A stretch of DNA of 64,000 bases from Prosapia bicincta (lineage: Eukaryota; Arthropoda; Insecta; Hemiptera; Cercopidae). The position numbers and the translations under genes are program-made. Of this stretch, positions 12,520 to 23,730 are shown in pieces. The stretch lies in NCBI GenBank assembly GCA_036971475.1, contig JBAIZL010000001.1, forward strand, positions 95,736,350-95,800,349, read 5' to 3'. The notes under the pieces were generated by a model. That model was not told the origin of the DNA. It saw only the letters and a program-made list of their open reading frames with translations, and made no database searches. Positions within the stretch are counted from its first letter, which is position 1; each line of letters begins with the position of its first letter.

Positions 12520-14150
12520 TTTCACTATATGTACTTAAACAAGAATCTTACTTGGTATTTATTTCAAAGACTGGTTTTGTCTCCATCGTCGGGCATACTG
12601 AGCGGGGGTTGTAGTAGCTGCGAGCTGTGTGGAATTCCCGTTGTCACCAGGTGTGGTGTACCGTTATGTTCTATTTTCAGATTCACTGCACTGTGCAAGT
12701 CTTTTAAGTTTGTTTTGGGGTTAATTTTGTCTATTAGATTGAATAATTTATCGGTTTTTTAATTTTATTTGTATTTGTTCGTTAATGATATTATTTTTAT
12801 GTTTATAAATTTGTAGTTGTTCCCAGATTGTCATTTTGAGGCCTTTTTGTAGTTTTTTTATTAGGTGTACGTTTTTTAATGTGGGGAATGTGTGTTTGTT
12901 TTTGATGGCATGTGTAGCTAAGTTTGAGTTATAAATTTCAGGTTTGATGTATGCATTGAGGTGTTCTTGATATCTGTCTTTTAATTTCTTTTTTGTTTGG
13001 CCTATGTATATTTTGTTACAGTCTGGGCATTCGATTTTGTATATTCCGTTATTAAGTGTGGGACATATTTTTTCTGGTTGGTTTATTTTATTGATTACGT
13101 TTCCTGTGTTTTTGTAAGCTATGTTAATATTATTATTTTTCAGTGTTTTTAGTTATTCCTTTTATATTGTACCCTGTATATGTGAATGTGGCCCATTTTG
13201 TTGTTGTTTGTGGTTCGATTTCAGGTTGTTTTAATGTATTTAATATTTTAAATTCTAATTTATCTATAGTTTTTTTTATTGTATCCATATTTTTTGGGCT
13301 ATTTGATATATTATTTGTTTTTCTTTGGTTTTTTCTTCATTATTTAGAGGCAGTTTTAGCATTCTGTATAAGAGTGAGTTGTAAGCAGTCATTTTATGTT
13401 GTGGGGGATGGTTGGAGTGGTTTGGTATTGTATTAATGGTTTGTGTGGGTTTCCTATAGATTTAGTATTAAATGTTACTTGTATTTCTGGTTATTGTTAG
13501 GTCTAGATAGTTTATTTTATTGTTTTTTTTCTTCCTCCATAGTGAATTTTATGCTAGGGTATAAGTTGCTGATTTCATTTAGGATGATATTATTATTTAT
13601 TGCTTTATTTTGTGAGATGTATAATCCATCATCAACATATCGTATCCAATGGCCGTTGGGGGTTGTGTGTTTTTATGGCTTGTGTGATTAATTCGTCCAG
13701 TTTTTGGAGGTAAATTCCTGATATTATACTTGAGAGTGGTGATCCCATTGCTAAGCCATCTATTTGTTTATAAATCTTATTATTAAATATGAAATAGTTA
13801 TGGTTTAGTATGGTCTTTAGGCATTTTTTGATTTGGTTTGTGTATTTGGGGTAGGTTTTAAGGTCAGTTAATTTGTTTTTTATTATTTGGATGGTTTCGT
13901 TTATTGGTATATTAGAGTACATGTTTGTGATATCAAATGATATAAATTTGGTGTTTTTGGTTAAGTTTATTGTTTTTAGTATTTCCGTTAATTTAATTGA
14001 ATTTTTTATGGTGTACTTATTTTCCAATTAAGGTTCGTGTTTTAAGTTATTGGCAATTATTTGATATTTTATAGGCAGGTGCATTTTTAAAATTTATTAG
14101 GGGTCTTATGGGATTGTTGACTTATGTATTTTGATGAGGGCGTTCATAAA
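12517..14150 (-). pseudogene. Penelope-like element, minus-strand copy (RT + GIY-YIG)
   Basis: Reading right to left, the fingers block ALIKIHKSTIP...RPLINFKNAPAYKI lies near 14140-14060. RT motif A (FISFDITNMYSNIPI, about 13950-13905) and motif B (GLAMGSPLSSIISGIYLQ, about 13765-13710) follow. After a frame break come the C-terminal RT part and a GIY-YIG endonuclease (GIYKIECPDCNKIYIGQTKK, about 13055-12995), the domain pair that defines classical PLEs. The copy is truncated at its 5' end and lacks the ADKG block. The non-coding 3' end runs to the TA tract at 12516 and includes a CCGACGATGGAGAC...GTCTTTGAAATA box, which looks like a degenerate hammerhead. Several stops and frameshifts make it inactive. 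It forms the left arm of an inverted pair. Confidence 0.8.
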
Positions 14151-14978
14151 CGAATTAATCACACAAACCATAAAAACACACAACCTCAACGAACATTGGA
14201 TATGATATGTTGACAATGGATTATACATCTCACAAAATAAAGCAATAAATAATAATATCATCCTAAATGAAATCAACAGCTTACAACCTAACATAAAATT
14301 CACTATGGAGGAAGAAAACAACAATAAAATAAACTATCTAGACCTAACAATAACCAGAAATACAAGTAACATTGAATACTCAATCTATAGGAAACCCACA
14401 CAAACCATTAATACAATACCAAACCACTCCAACCATCCCCCACAACATAAAATGACTGCTTACAACTCACTCTTATACAGAATGCTAAAACTGTCTCTAA
14501 ATAATGAAGAAAAAACCAAAAAAAAACAAATAATATATCAAATAGCCCAAAAAAATGGATACAATAAAAAAAACTATAGATAAATTAGAATTTAAAATAT
14601 TAAATACATTAAAACAACCTGAAATCGAACCACAAACAACAAACAAATGGGCCACATTCACAAATACAGGGTACAACATAAAAGGAATAACCAAAACACT
14701 AAAAAGTAATAATATTAACATAGCTTACAAAAACACAGGAAACATAATCAATAAAATAAACCAACCAGAAAAAATATGTCCCACACTTAATAACGGAATA
14801 TACAAAATCGAATGCCCAGACTGTAATAAAATATACATAAGCCAAACAAAAAAGAAATTAAAAGACAGATATCAAGAACACCTCAATGCATACATCAAAC
14901 CTGAAATTTATAACTCAAACTTAGCTACACATACCATCAAAAACAAACACACATTCCCCACAAAAAACGTACACCTAA
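14151..14978 (+). pseudogene. Penelope-like element, plus-strand copy forming the right arm
   Basis: This copy mirrors 12875-13695 and starts inside the RT domain at CGAATTAATCACACAAACC. It encodes the C-terminal RT region (INSLQPNIKFTMEEENN, NYLDLTITRN, YRKPTQTINTIPNHSNHPPQ) and, after a frame change near 14555-14580, the connector and the GIY-YIG start GIYKIECPDCNKIYISQTKK (about 14797-14856). The usual GQT is GQT-to-SQT here (YISQT), a change next to the catalytic segment. It ends within the endonuclease at 14978, where a 20-bp A run leads into a (TA)n tract (14999-15059). A middle spacer (13696-14150) separates the arms. Confidence 0.8.
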
Positions 14979-14980
14979 AA

Positions 14981-15059
<79 letters not shown>
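14979..15059. repeat. A-run followed by (TA)n
   Basis: About 20 A residues and 30 TA units close the right PLE arm. The long open frames read through this tract are repeat artefacts. Confidence 0.95.
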
Positions 15060-15062
<3 letters not shown>

Positions 15063-15289
15063 ACATTATACATAATAGCACATTCAATAGGGACCAAAGG
15101 CATTGACAAAAAAAAGTCATGAAGAAGTGTTTTCCTTGTTTTTTTTAATGAGATGAAAGATACAGTAATTTAACATACAAATAAATCCATGTAAGAAAGC
15201 AAGTTAACTACTCTTAACAAAAAACTACTCTAAATTCACAAAAAAAATAATAAATGCTTTTTTGGGGATTCCCATTTTGAAAGTGGCCC

Positions 15290-15680
15290 AAAAAGACCAC
15301 CTCAATCATGAGCAAAGGTTGTTTCGGCTTTTTGTTAGAAGATTTAAGGTTTGATAATCTAGCAACTACAGCAGATAGGAGTAAAGATCGTTTTACACCA
15401 ATTAGGCAAATATGGGATATTTTTATTTTGTGTTGCAGCAACATTAATAAACCAGGCACTTATGTAACCATTGGTAACCAGCTACTTGGTTTCAGGGGAC
15501 ATTGCAAATTCCGTATATATATCCCCATCTAATAAACTATCTAAATATGGTATCAAAGCCAGTTGCGATTCAGGGAATAAGTATAAATAACAAAACAAGA
15601 CCTGAGTACCCTCAAGGGAGAAAAATATATGGGTTTTGACCTGCAAAGAAAAAGAATGATGACGTTTTGTTGGTAACACT
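15290..15680 (+). pseudogene. piggyBac transposase fragment, central part
   Basis: The frame opening at 15308 reads MSKGCFGFLLEDLRFDNLAT, then DRFTPIRQIWDIF, NINKPGTYVTIGNQLLGFRG and HCKFRIYIPI before a stop at 15532. This is the piggyBac core: the FxxLLxxLRFD block, the P-I-R-xx-WD block, and the DEQLxxFRGRCxFRxYxP block, here with DEQ changed to GNQ, which would remove a catalytic Asp. Just past the stop, a PSKYGIK-like peptide and CDSGNKY continue the family pattern. No TTAA-flanked ends were found, so the borders are unknown. It differs from the other two piggyBac copies in the window. Confidence 0.75.
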
Positions 15681-16016
15681 GCATATAGACAAATACTGCA
15701 GATAACATCAAGGGCGATTGTGTTGAATGTTCAAAACAAACTCAAAATTACAAAAGCAAACATTTATAAGTCTCTTTCAAGTATTTTACCATATGTTTTT
15801 TATTTAGTGGTATTCAATTTTCTAACAAGTCGTCTTGTAACTGACAAGATATTAGCTTTAAGGTTTGTTTTAGAAGTATTAATGTTCTAGGGTTAAGATG
15901 AGCTACCAATGATCCTTGTAAATATAGTCAAAAATGTTTTTTTCAGTAATTTTTAAATATTTGAGTAAATATTGCAAGCTGTTAACGAGGTTTTTTGTTC
16001 CTTTTTTTATAATATA

Positions 16017-16833
16017 CTAATTTTGGTTGAAATGCAGTACTCCGGCACTATACGATATTTTGGGAAATTGTTCAAAACCATCAAATTGGACGATATCCAC
16101 AAGAATTTTTTAAAAATTGAAGTAGGAAAGTTACTTTTTTCAATTTAAAGTAGTGTAATAAATTCAGCGCGGATGTAGAAGTTGTGAATAGGCGCGGAGT
16201 GATACTTACGTCACAGTGCTGCGCATAAGGTTGTACACATTGTCCGCGGTACGTCACGCGACCTTACGTGTGTAGATATTTGAGAAACAACTTCTACAGT
16301 TAGGATAGATTTGGTTTTCAATTTATAAAATACTGTATAACTATAATAAAACATACCGAAAAAGTGTCAAGTCAGGTTAGGTTTGGTTTTAATTTTATAC
16401 ATTGAAATTCAGTTGTAAAATCACGAAGCATTTGTATAACTCTGTGCCTATTCACAACTTCGCTTAATTTTTATACATATATTTAAATATACTTATAAAG
16501 TCTCCAGTTAGGATAGATTTGGTTTTAAATTTATACAATACTGTATACCTATATTAAAATATACCTAAAAAGTGTTAAGTCAGGTTAGATTTGGTTTTAA
16601 TTTTATACATTGAAATATAGTTGTATCACGAAGCATTTGTATCACTCTGCGCCTATTCACAACTTCTACATCCGCGCTGAATTTTTTACGCTACTTTAAA
16701 TTGAAAAAAAGTAACTTTCCGAGGTCAATTTAAAAAAAATTCTTGTAGATATCGTCCTATTTAATGATGTTAAACCATTTCCAAAAATATCGTATGGCGC
16801 CGAGCTTCTGCATTTTTACCCTAATTTTTTGTA
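16017..16833. mobile_element. Non-autonomous element with ~190-bp TIRs
   Basis: The arms 16017-16205 and 16641-16833 are inverted copies of each other with scattered mismatches. Shared blocks are ATACGATATTTT, GACGATATC(C/T)ACAAGAATTTTT and TTCAGCGCGGATGTAGAAG. Between them is a direct repeat of about 207 bp (units from 16299 and 16506, each starting AGTTAGGATAGATTTGGTTTT). No coding potential is visible. The GC-rich core of the arms stands out from the AT-rich surroundings. The superfamily is unknown. Confidence 0.75.
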
Positions 16834-17180
16834 TAGAACTTGAATATCAAATTTATTTTCCACAGAAAATATGCTAAAGTTAGGTTAGGTTTAGTTATTT
16901 TACTACTTAATAACAATCATTAAGAAATGGGAACAACCATTGTCAAGGACTGTTAGAGAGCCGAACAATGACTACAGTGTTATCGGTAAGACCAACTAAC
17001 TGCGAATCATAGTCAGACATACTTGGACCCCGTTACCGGTGTCTATCAAAATACTGTAGAGCTCGGTTGGCGGAATGTGCTATATGATTTTTACTTAAGT
17101 AGTAAAATAACTTGACCTAACTTATCTTCAGTGCATTTTCCTAGGAAAATAAAGTTAATTTTAGTATTCTACACAAAAAA
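16826..17180. repeat. Second inverted repeat, abutting the previous element
   Basis: Left arm 16826-16912 and right arm 17093-17180 pair as an inverted repeat: TTAGTTATTTTACTACTTAA faces TTAAGTAGTAAAATAACTTG, and ATTTTCC...GAAAAT blocks match outside. The 180-bp loop has no gene. It may be a separate MITE. Confidence 0.6.
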
Positions 17181-17372
17181 ATGAGTATTTACCAATATTT
17201 ACTATAATCATGACTCTTTGCAAGTGGTGATACACAAAATCTTAACTTAGTAAGGTTGGTGAAAGTCAAGGACAATAAACTCCGAGACATATATTTTATT
17301 TTATACTCATAAAATTGACTAATTTTTAAAAAATAGCCCATATAGTATTACTTATTAATAACTTATACTTAC

Positions 17373-17777
17373 CTTTTTATTAGGAACTTGTAATTGATTT
17401 GCAACATCAAAATTAATTTTATTATCATCTTGTTTTCTTTCTGTAGCTACTGTCTTTATTATTTCATCTGCAATTTGCAAAGCAGTACATAGGCCAGGTT
17501 GTGTTAAGTCACTCTTTATAGCTTTTACAGATTTATCTACATATGAGGGATGTTCATTTATAATTTTTGAAGGATGACCACTAGAGTGTTTTGGATATCC
17601 TAAAGATTTAATTGCTTTTTGTACACCTATATTTGGTTTTTTTGCATCCACATTACGAATTATTTTTTTTGTTACATTAAAATTCTTTTGATCAAGTTTT
17701 GTATCTAGCAACTGATTTTTTGATACTGATTTTGATAACCTACAAGTACTGTTGCCGGTTTTTCGATAGCCCTCCAT
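17373..17777 (-). CDS. PPP1R35/Rcd4-like protein, first coding exon
   Basis: The exon starts at ATG 17777-17775 (MEGYRKTGNSTCRLSKSVSK) and ends at AAG|GTAAGT (donor 17372-17371), a perfect splice donor in phase 0. It encodes 135 residues: a Lys/Ser-rich, probably disordered N-terminal part, then a segment likely to be helical (CTALQIADEIIKTVATERK) and FDVANQLQVPNKK at the exon end. Joined to the exon at 11619, the protein would be about 231 residues, within the usual range for the PPP1R35 family. The intron of about 5.75 kb is packed with transposons, including the PLE inverted pair at 12.5-15 kb. An extra exon in between cannot be excluded, but none is needed. The gene is divergent from ASCC2. 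Confidence 0.6.
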
Positions 17778-18135
17778 TCTGTTCAGATATCAATTATAAG
17801 TTACATTTGGAAAATCAGATCTACTCATCAACACATATAATTTTATCACAATTTAAAAAAACTAAACTCAAAGTTAAAAATATATATAATCAACAGAAAC
17901 ACTAGGTTAATACTTGACCTAATAATAAAAGTCTTACTACACTGTGAGACGGTCTCAATATCTTATTTGTTTCAAACAATATACATATTTTAAACCAAAA
18001 TAAAATACAATAGCAAGACTCCTTTTTTATTTGTTTAATAAACAATATATTCATAAACTATCCATCCTATTCTAAACAGCTGATCACGCTGCCATTTATA
18101 TTCACGCAGTTTAAGAAAGTGAACGTAAATTTTCA

Positions 18136-18303
18136 TATAGAATGTATGTTCTATTTCTTAACATTAGTAATGAAACATAATAAAATTGTTAATAAACATT
18201 ATTTGTATGAATGATTATATATAGAATGTATGTTTTATTTCTTAACATTAGTAATGAAACATAATAAAATTGTTAATAAACATTATTTGTATGAATGATT
18301 ATC
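18136..18303. repeat. Tandem duplication, 84-bp unit
   Basis: Two consecutive 84-bp units (18136-18219 and 18220-18303) differ at one visible base. Each contains AACATTAGTAATGAAACATA. It lies in the gap between the divergent genes. Confidence 0.9.
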
Positions 18304-18385
18304 CGTAAACGTATTTAGAAAATAGAACTGAAGGCCAGTCTATTTGTTATTTAATGTATTCTATAATGTAATATTATAATAAGAG

Positions 18386-18428
18386 CCTCAGATGATGATG
18401 ACATGGTCATCGAAGTGTTCATAAGGGT
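18386..18428 (+). ncRNA. Hammerhead-ribozyme-like relic (copy a)
   Basis: Order of parts: CCT, a box CAGATGA, hairpin GATGAC-ATG-GTCATC preceded by one free T, GAAG, mini-helix TG-TT-CA, TA, then AGGGT pairing with the start. This is the layout of the copies at 22379 and 43868, but the box has U4 changed to A and the last A of GAAA changed to G, so activity is unlikely. Confidence 0.4.
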
Positions 18429-18462
18429 CATCTTAGGCAAGTTGTATTATTAGTTATTTTTA

Positions 18463-18689
18463 CTTACAACTTTTTTAAAACAATGTTTTAACTTGCCTAT
18501 AGTAGCACTTACTTTTTTGTGTTGAGGACGGCCGTTTCGGGAGATGTGTCCCTTTGTCAACTCAGACCGTAACTCAGAGTTACGGTCTGAGTTGACAAAG
18601 GGACACATCTCCCGAAACGGCCGTCCTCAACACAAAAAAGTAAGTGCTACTATAGGCAAGTTAAAACATTTTTTTAAAAAAGTTGTAAG
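18463..18689. repeat. Near-perfect 227-bp palindrome
   Basis: Two arms of 113 bp meet at a single central base (18576, within CGTAACTCAGAGTTACG). Only about one mismatch is seen (CAATG versus the TTTTG region). Arms include GGACGGCCGTTTCGGGAGAT. The family also occurs at 11755-11945. Its right flank (18690-18727) continues as TAGTAGCTCACGCGAAG, which also matches the other copy. A foldback MITE is likely. Confidence 0.9.
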
Positions 18690-18869
18690 TGATTACTAGT
18701 AGCTCACGCGAAGATGGAATCAACAAATGTTAGTTATTTTTGTGGTATTGAGTTTTTCCAATATTATATTGTAACTTGTTATTAGTTTTTGCCTCATAAT
18801 ATATGTCACAAGTACATAAGTAAACGGTAGTTAAAGTTAAATACTGAATATCATAACAATAAATAATAC

Positions 18870-19085
18870 ACAATTATTTTTATTCCAACCTGATATACAT
18901 ATCGGTACCAAGTGATATCCATTCTCAGAGTCATGATCAAACAATACAGGTTAAATGTTATGGTTAATGGTTATAAATGTATAATTAATTAGTTATGTCT
19001 GTCATCCCTCTGAGGGGTACCGATATGTTTTGAAAACTAATATATATATATATATATATATATCAGGTAAGAATAAAAATATTTG
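18870..19085. repeat. Foldback with internal (TA)n
   Basis: CTGATATACATATCGGTACC (about 18890-18910) faces GGTACCGATATG (19017-19028) and, past a TA tract (19041-19063), ATATCAGGTAAGAATAAAAA. The left outer flank ATTTTTATTCCAACCTGATAT mirrors it. This resembles the head-to-head PLE end pairs elsewhere. Confidence 0.5.
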
Positions 19086-19346
19086 TAATTGCTTTTACAA
19101 ACATAAAGTTACAATAGAAATATTGTGAATATTTGTAATTTTTTTGTGTATTATTTAACCACAGTAAATTATTTGAAATAATAAGTGTTTATGAAATAAG
19201 AGTAAATTATGTAATAACAATTTTCATGTTTAAATAGTCTTTGCGTGGTAATTTCAATTCCACCAGTTGCTTTGCCTGATGGTACATTACAGTATTTACT
19301 TGAACACTGATACTAATACAATTGCCGGGAGAAAATATGAGACATT

Positions 19347-19391
19347 ATGGGTGGAAGAATGGCAGGAGATGTTTTTGAGGATTATCTAGAA
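19347..19391 (+). CDS. ASCC2: ASCC2, putative first coding exon
   Basis: ATG at 19347 gives MGGRMAGDVFEDYLE and ends at GAA|GTGAGT (donor 19392-19393) in phase 0, which matches the acceptor phase at 39356. The 15 residues carry no known motif, and human ASCC2 does not share this start, so the exon rests on position, splice donor and phase alone. If wrong, translation could begin at an ATG in the next exon. The following intron would be almost 20 kb. Confidence 0.45.
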
Positions 19392-22269
19392 GTGAGTTAA
19401 TTTCCTTTTTTTTAGTAATAGAATTATTTTTAATTGTAAAGGCTTTTGTCTGTTAAGTTTAAAGGACAAAATGCTATTTATTGAATGAATTGCTCGTTAT
19501 AGTGTCTCACACGTATAACTTTTAATTCCAACCATAAGTTTGGTATCTACTGTTAAAGTAATTTTAAAAAATGTAGAGGGTAACTAAAATAATACGTCAA
19601 CACTAAAGTAAATTTAACATAGTTTACAACACTGATAAGCTTTTCTACTTACCCGATTAATAAAGCTATGCATAATATATCTAAATATGTATAGTGCAAC
19701 GTGGTTTTTCAAGAAATTGTTTACATTGCATATTTTTCTATCTTAATCAAGTTTTAGCTACTAAATCGCCATGTGATTTTGCATTAGTAATTCCATTTTC
19801 GTTAAGTATGAGATGTTCACTCGTTAATAGTTTTGGACTAACCTTTACCTGGTAATGTAAAACGTGTTTAGACAAACAAAATTTGGTGCTGACTCCCAGA
19901 AATCAAAATTTTAAAAATAATCCCAGTTTACAAACACAATATTTTATAAACTCAACATTTGTTTATAATGCAGAACATTGTTATACTACTGGGAAATACA
20001 GTTACAAAGTGTCAGGTGTGGTTAGAAAAAATTCTAATATAAACTAACCAGTTGTTACTTGAAGTAGCCTCTACTTGTACAGTATAATTTACAATGTATG
20101 CAATATGGTTTTTAAACATCGTGATTGACCTTCAAATTTGTCTAAAAGTTTTGTAACAGAAAAAGTTGTAATTTTTAGTGTTTTGGTAAGTATATTTATA
20201 CATAAACTAAAGTAAGGTTATTTTTAATTGTTTTAAAAAAATTTAATTTTTTGAGGTATCACCTTCATGTTTTAAATTGTTATGCATGTCTGAAAAGATT
20301 CTACATCGTAAGATTAAAATTTTTATTCAGATACCATTAACGTTGAGATGGTCGATAATTAACCCATTTCTTCTAAAATTTAACATAAATTGGTGAAATC
20401 TTTTTATTTCTGAAAACGTGTTCTAAGACATCTGCTTTGGAAGATGTCCCAAAAAGCTTTAGAAAGTTAACTCCCGAAACAGCCTATCTCATTAAAAAGA
20501 AAAAGGAAGTGTTATTCGAAAAATGTCACATACCTATTAATATATATGTTTAAAAAAGATGTATGATTCATATCTTTTGAACTATTTATATAGTTGCATG
20601 AATTAGTTTAGGGAGATTTAGATGATCTGAAACTACTAAAAAAGATATTATGACAATGTTGGGTTAGGCAGTAAAAGGGACTTAGGTTTTTACTAAATCT
20701 GTATTGTGATATTTACTTTCTGTTCGAAAAGCTAGTAAAAATATCTAGAAATCCTAACATACTATGGTCTGAACTCCATATAAACATATGAAGATACAGC
20801 AAATTTGTGAAAAAGTTATTGACTGGGTGTATATTTAAGAAAATAGTCTATATTGCTAGAGTTTGAAAATCTGATTGTCATAATGATCTTAATGTACCTT
20901 CCTGATAAGGATGAGAGGGCACAAAATAAAGTGAATAAATATAAATATAAAATATGTTTTCTTGTTTAATAATTTAAAACAACATAGGTTATTTAAATAC
21001 AAGAATATTTATTAATTTATAAATGTATATAATTTACATTTTATAATGTATGTAATTTATAATTGTATAATATTGAATAATAAAAGAAAGCAGGTGTCCA
21101 AAGTGTGAATGTCAGGAAAGGAATATGAGTAGGAAAAAGTAGAACATACCTAATCTCAAAATAAAAATAAAAATTTTAAAATGTAAGAAATTAAATCTTT
21201 AAAGAAGGGAAATGGGTTTACAGAAGTGCACTAATTAAAGTTGGAAGTTTTAATAAAAATATAACATTCCAAATTATTTATCATCAGTAGGAATAACCTC
21301 AAGGTAAATTTGACAAACACTCCATGACTTCTATTTTTTCTGTTACATAACATACAAAAAATATATACTAAACAAGAAAAGAGTGGTTCAAGTATTTATT
21401 GTAAACCATAAATAGTTAAAATTTGGTTCTTACTTGACAAAGTGCTAACCAACTGATATTTTAATTACATTTTTTAGGTAACCAATTTTATACTACATTA
21501 TAATAAACCTTTATTTGAATATAAGTTTAAAGTACTCAGTTCAAATGGATTTGGTTATAAAAAAAACAATAAATTTGCAAATGGAAATCATTAATGAAAT
21601 TGAGCACTTGGTTTCTATTATTGTAGGTAAATGAATAAACAGTGAGTTTGTAAATTTTTGTATTGTGACGACACTTTGAATCAAAATGTATGTATTGCCA
21701 GTGAAACTCTGTAGTCAAGATTTCCTCTTCATATTTTTTACAAATACATTATTACTTTTACATTTAACATTATAATTGTTGGAAAAATTATAAATTTAAC
21801 ATTTTCTCTGATGAAACATATACAAAATGTATGAAGTGGTATCACTTGTAATAAAGCAGAAGTTCATTTCATGTTAGTTTGTAATCTTGTAACAAACCTT
21901 GTGTGTATTCAACCACTTATCGACTTTATTAGTGGAAATTTTTTTTTATAACCAAATCCAGTCTTATCAGATATGTTGTAACTATAGCTATATATTAATG
22001 TTATAAAATACAGTGCTCAGTTTAATTTAGAAGTTACAAGTTTATACGTTGTTGAGAATACATGTTTCAATTTCTCTATTTATATCCACTATTTATAGTT
22101 TCCAACGATGTTGCATAATAACACATCAAGTAAATATAAATTCAGTTTTCAAGCTTATCATTTCATTTGGAGTTTTACAAAAACAAATAAAGGTGATCTT
22201 TTGTGTTTAATGGTTTTCTTAAAGTTAAATGATATATAACTGTATGAAGCAACTGTGGTGTAATGTTTA

Positions 22270-22465
22270 TTTTTAAATAAATAAAACCTCTAAACTACAA
22301 ATAACATTTATTGTAGTTAGGTTTATGTCTGTATATTTGTTGTATTATGTTGTTTAAAATTAGTTGTATTTTTTAAATACCTCTGAAGATGATTGCTGGG
22401 CAATTGTAATGTATATAAGGTTTAAATAAATGTTATTTGTGGTTTAGAGGTTTTATTTATTCAAA
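22270..22465 (+). mobile_element. Foldback of PLE-type 3' ends
   Basis: AATAAAACCTCTAAACTACA (about 22278) faces its complement near 22440-22460 (TTTAGAGGTTTTATT). Only the right arm contains the hammerhead-like box (22379-22421). This unequal-arm plan matches the other head-to-head PLE pairs. Confidence 0.5.
22379..22421 (+). ncRNA. Hammerhead-ribozyme-like motif (copy b)
   Basis: Parts in order: helix I ACCT, box CTGAAGA (canonical CUGANGA), one free T, helix II GATTGC-TGG-GCAATT, then GTAA in place of GAAA, mini-helix TG-TA-TA, TA, and helix I partner AGGT. The layout is complete, but A13 is T, a change expected to abolish cleavage. Confidence 0.5.
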
Positions 22466-23533
22466 AAAAAAAATAAATAAATGATATAATGTATATTATA
22501 TTAATAGTAATTGGCGAAGACATCCAAAATAATAAAACAGTACAAATAGATATTACTGGATCTCTATTTTGCTTGGCAGGAAATAGTTTTCACGTTAGGG
22601 ATTAAGTTTAAAGAGTCAAAATTAGGGTGAGCAAATCTATAACGGTTTTGGAACATGTACAAGTAAGATTTTGAAAAACCTATGTTACCACGGGGGATAT
22701 GTGGAGTTTCCAGTTGCGCAGTGAATATATTAATACTATGTTCAAAGTCACCCTGTGCTTATAAAAAAAGGTAGTTTAGATTTATTACAATTATTTCCAA
22801 CTATTACTCTAAAAACGATCACCTACATTTTAAAAAGTGTACCTTGAAGGCCTGTGTTAAACTTGTTATAATGTTGTTTTTGTTGCTTTAATCAAATAGT
22901 GTTACAATTCAAAAGAGGAAATTATAAATTTTTAAATATATGCATTCTGCAATTTTATATTTTTTTCAATCGTGTTGAAATTTTATAAGTTTAAAAAATC
23001 TTATACGTTGAGTTCAGTTGTTCGAACTTCAAACTTGTAACTGACAATTTTGAAAAGAAATCACCCTGATATTTCCTTTGGTTGTAAGAACTGGTGGCTT
23101 AACTAATTAATAAATTTGAAACTTATCAGAACTACCATAAAAGTAAAAAGTTATTTTTTTATAAAAGTTCTAAGAAATTACTGTAGGGTATAGGGGTTCA
23201 GTCATCAATCACATTCTACTAACTTTTGTTTTGGAGCACACGTTATTTTACTGTGTTTATTGGAATGAGTTAGTGTTTTATTCTACAAACAAATGCATAC
23301 GAGTACATTTTGGGAAATCCAAAAATTAAGTTTGTAAAACAGTATTTTGTAAATCTTGGATTTTTGATACAGTTGGATTCACATGTTTAGACATAGTTAA
23401 AAATGGATTTTATTTTTGTTTTTGTTGGTGTGAAATAAGAAACCTATTTTAGACAAACTGGGTATAAAAAACAAAAAACCGGAAAACATATAAAAAAAAA
23501 AACAGGAAAAACATCACATAAATGTATAAAATC

Positions 23534-23537
<4 letters not shown>

Positions 23538-23589
<52 letters not shown>
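23538..23589. repeat. (TA)n microsatellite
   Basis: About 52 bp of TA. It lies about 140 bp left of the half element at 23731-23908. Confidence 0.95.
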
Positions 23590-23591
<2 letters not shown>

Positions 23592-23730
23592 CATATGGAA
23601 TTGTGGATTGAGTTCTTTAATTTTTTTTACAAAATAATTTATATAAGTTCTATGTAGAGACATTCTATTTTTGCATCACTATAACAGTTTAAAATAGTTA
23701 CTTTCTTCATTTCTAGCAATAATACTCTAA

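Larger units (their letters stand above)
17778..19346. promoter_or_regulatory. Intergenic gap between two divergent genes
   Basis: The start codons of the PPP1R35-like gene (minus) and ASCC2 (plus) are 1.57 kb apart, so both promoters should lie here. No TATA box or initiator could be assigned with confidence. The gap holds the 84-bp duplication, the 227-bp palindrome and a foldback at 18870-19085. Confidence 0.4.
19392..23500. other. Intron 1 of ASCC2, left part
   Basis: Mostly unrecognised AT-rich intron. The only supported structure is the foldback at 22270-22465 with its hammerhead-like box. No transposase motif or RNA gene was seen. Confidence 0.5.

Noticed and set aside
12330..12614. 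Open frame with a long Ile-Tyr repeat
   Set aside because: It is read through the (TA)n tract at 12462-12516; similar frames at 14908-15120 and 59963-60172 are artefacts too.
13143..13691. Two plus-strand frames rich in Phe, Val and Leu that look like membrane proteins
   Set aside because: They are antisense to the minus-strand PLE RT; A-rich coding gives T-rich hydrophobic shadows. The frames at 14106-14324 and 14497-14721 are the same effect.
16877..16895. TTAGG-like telomeric repeat
   Set aside because: Only about two units (GTTAGGTTAGGTTTAG); too short and inside an inverted repeat.
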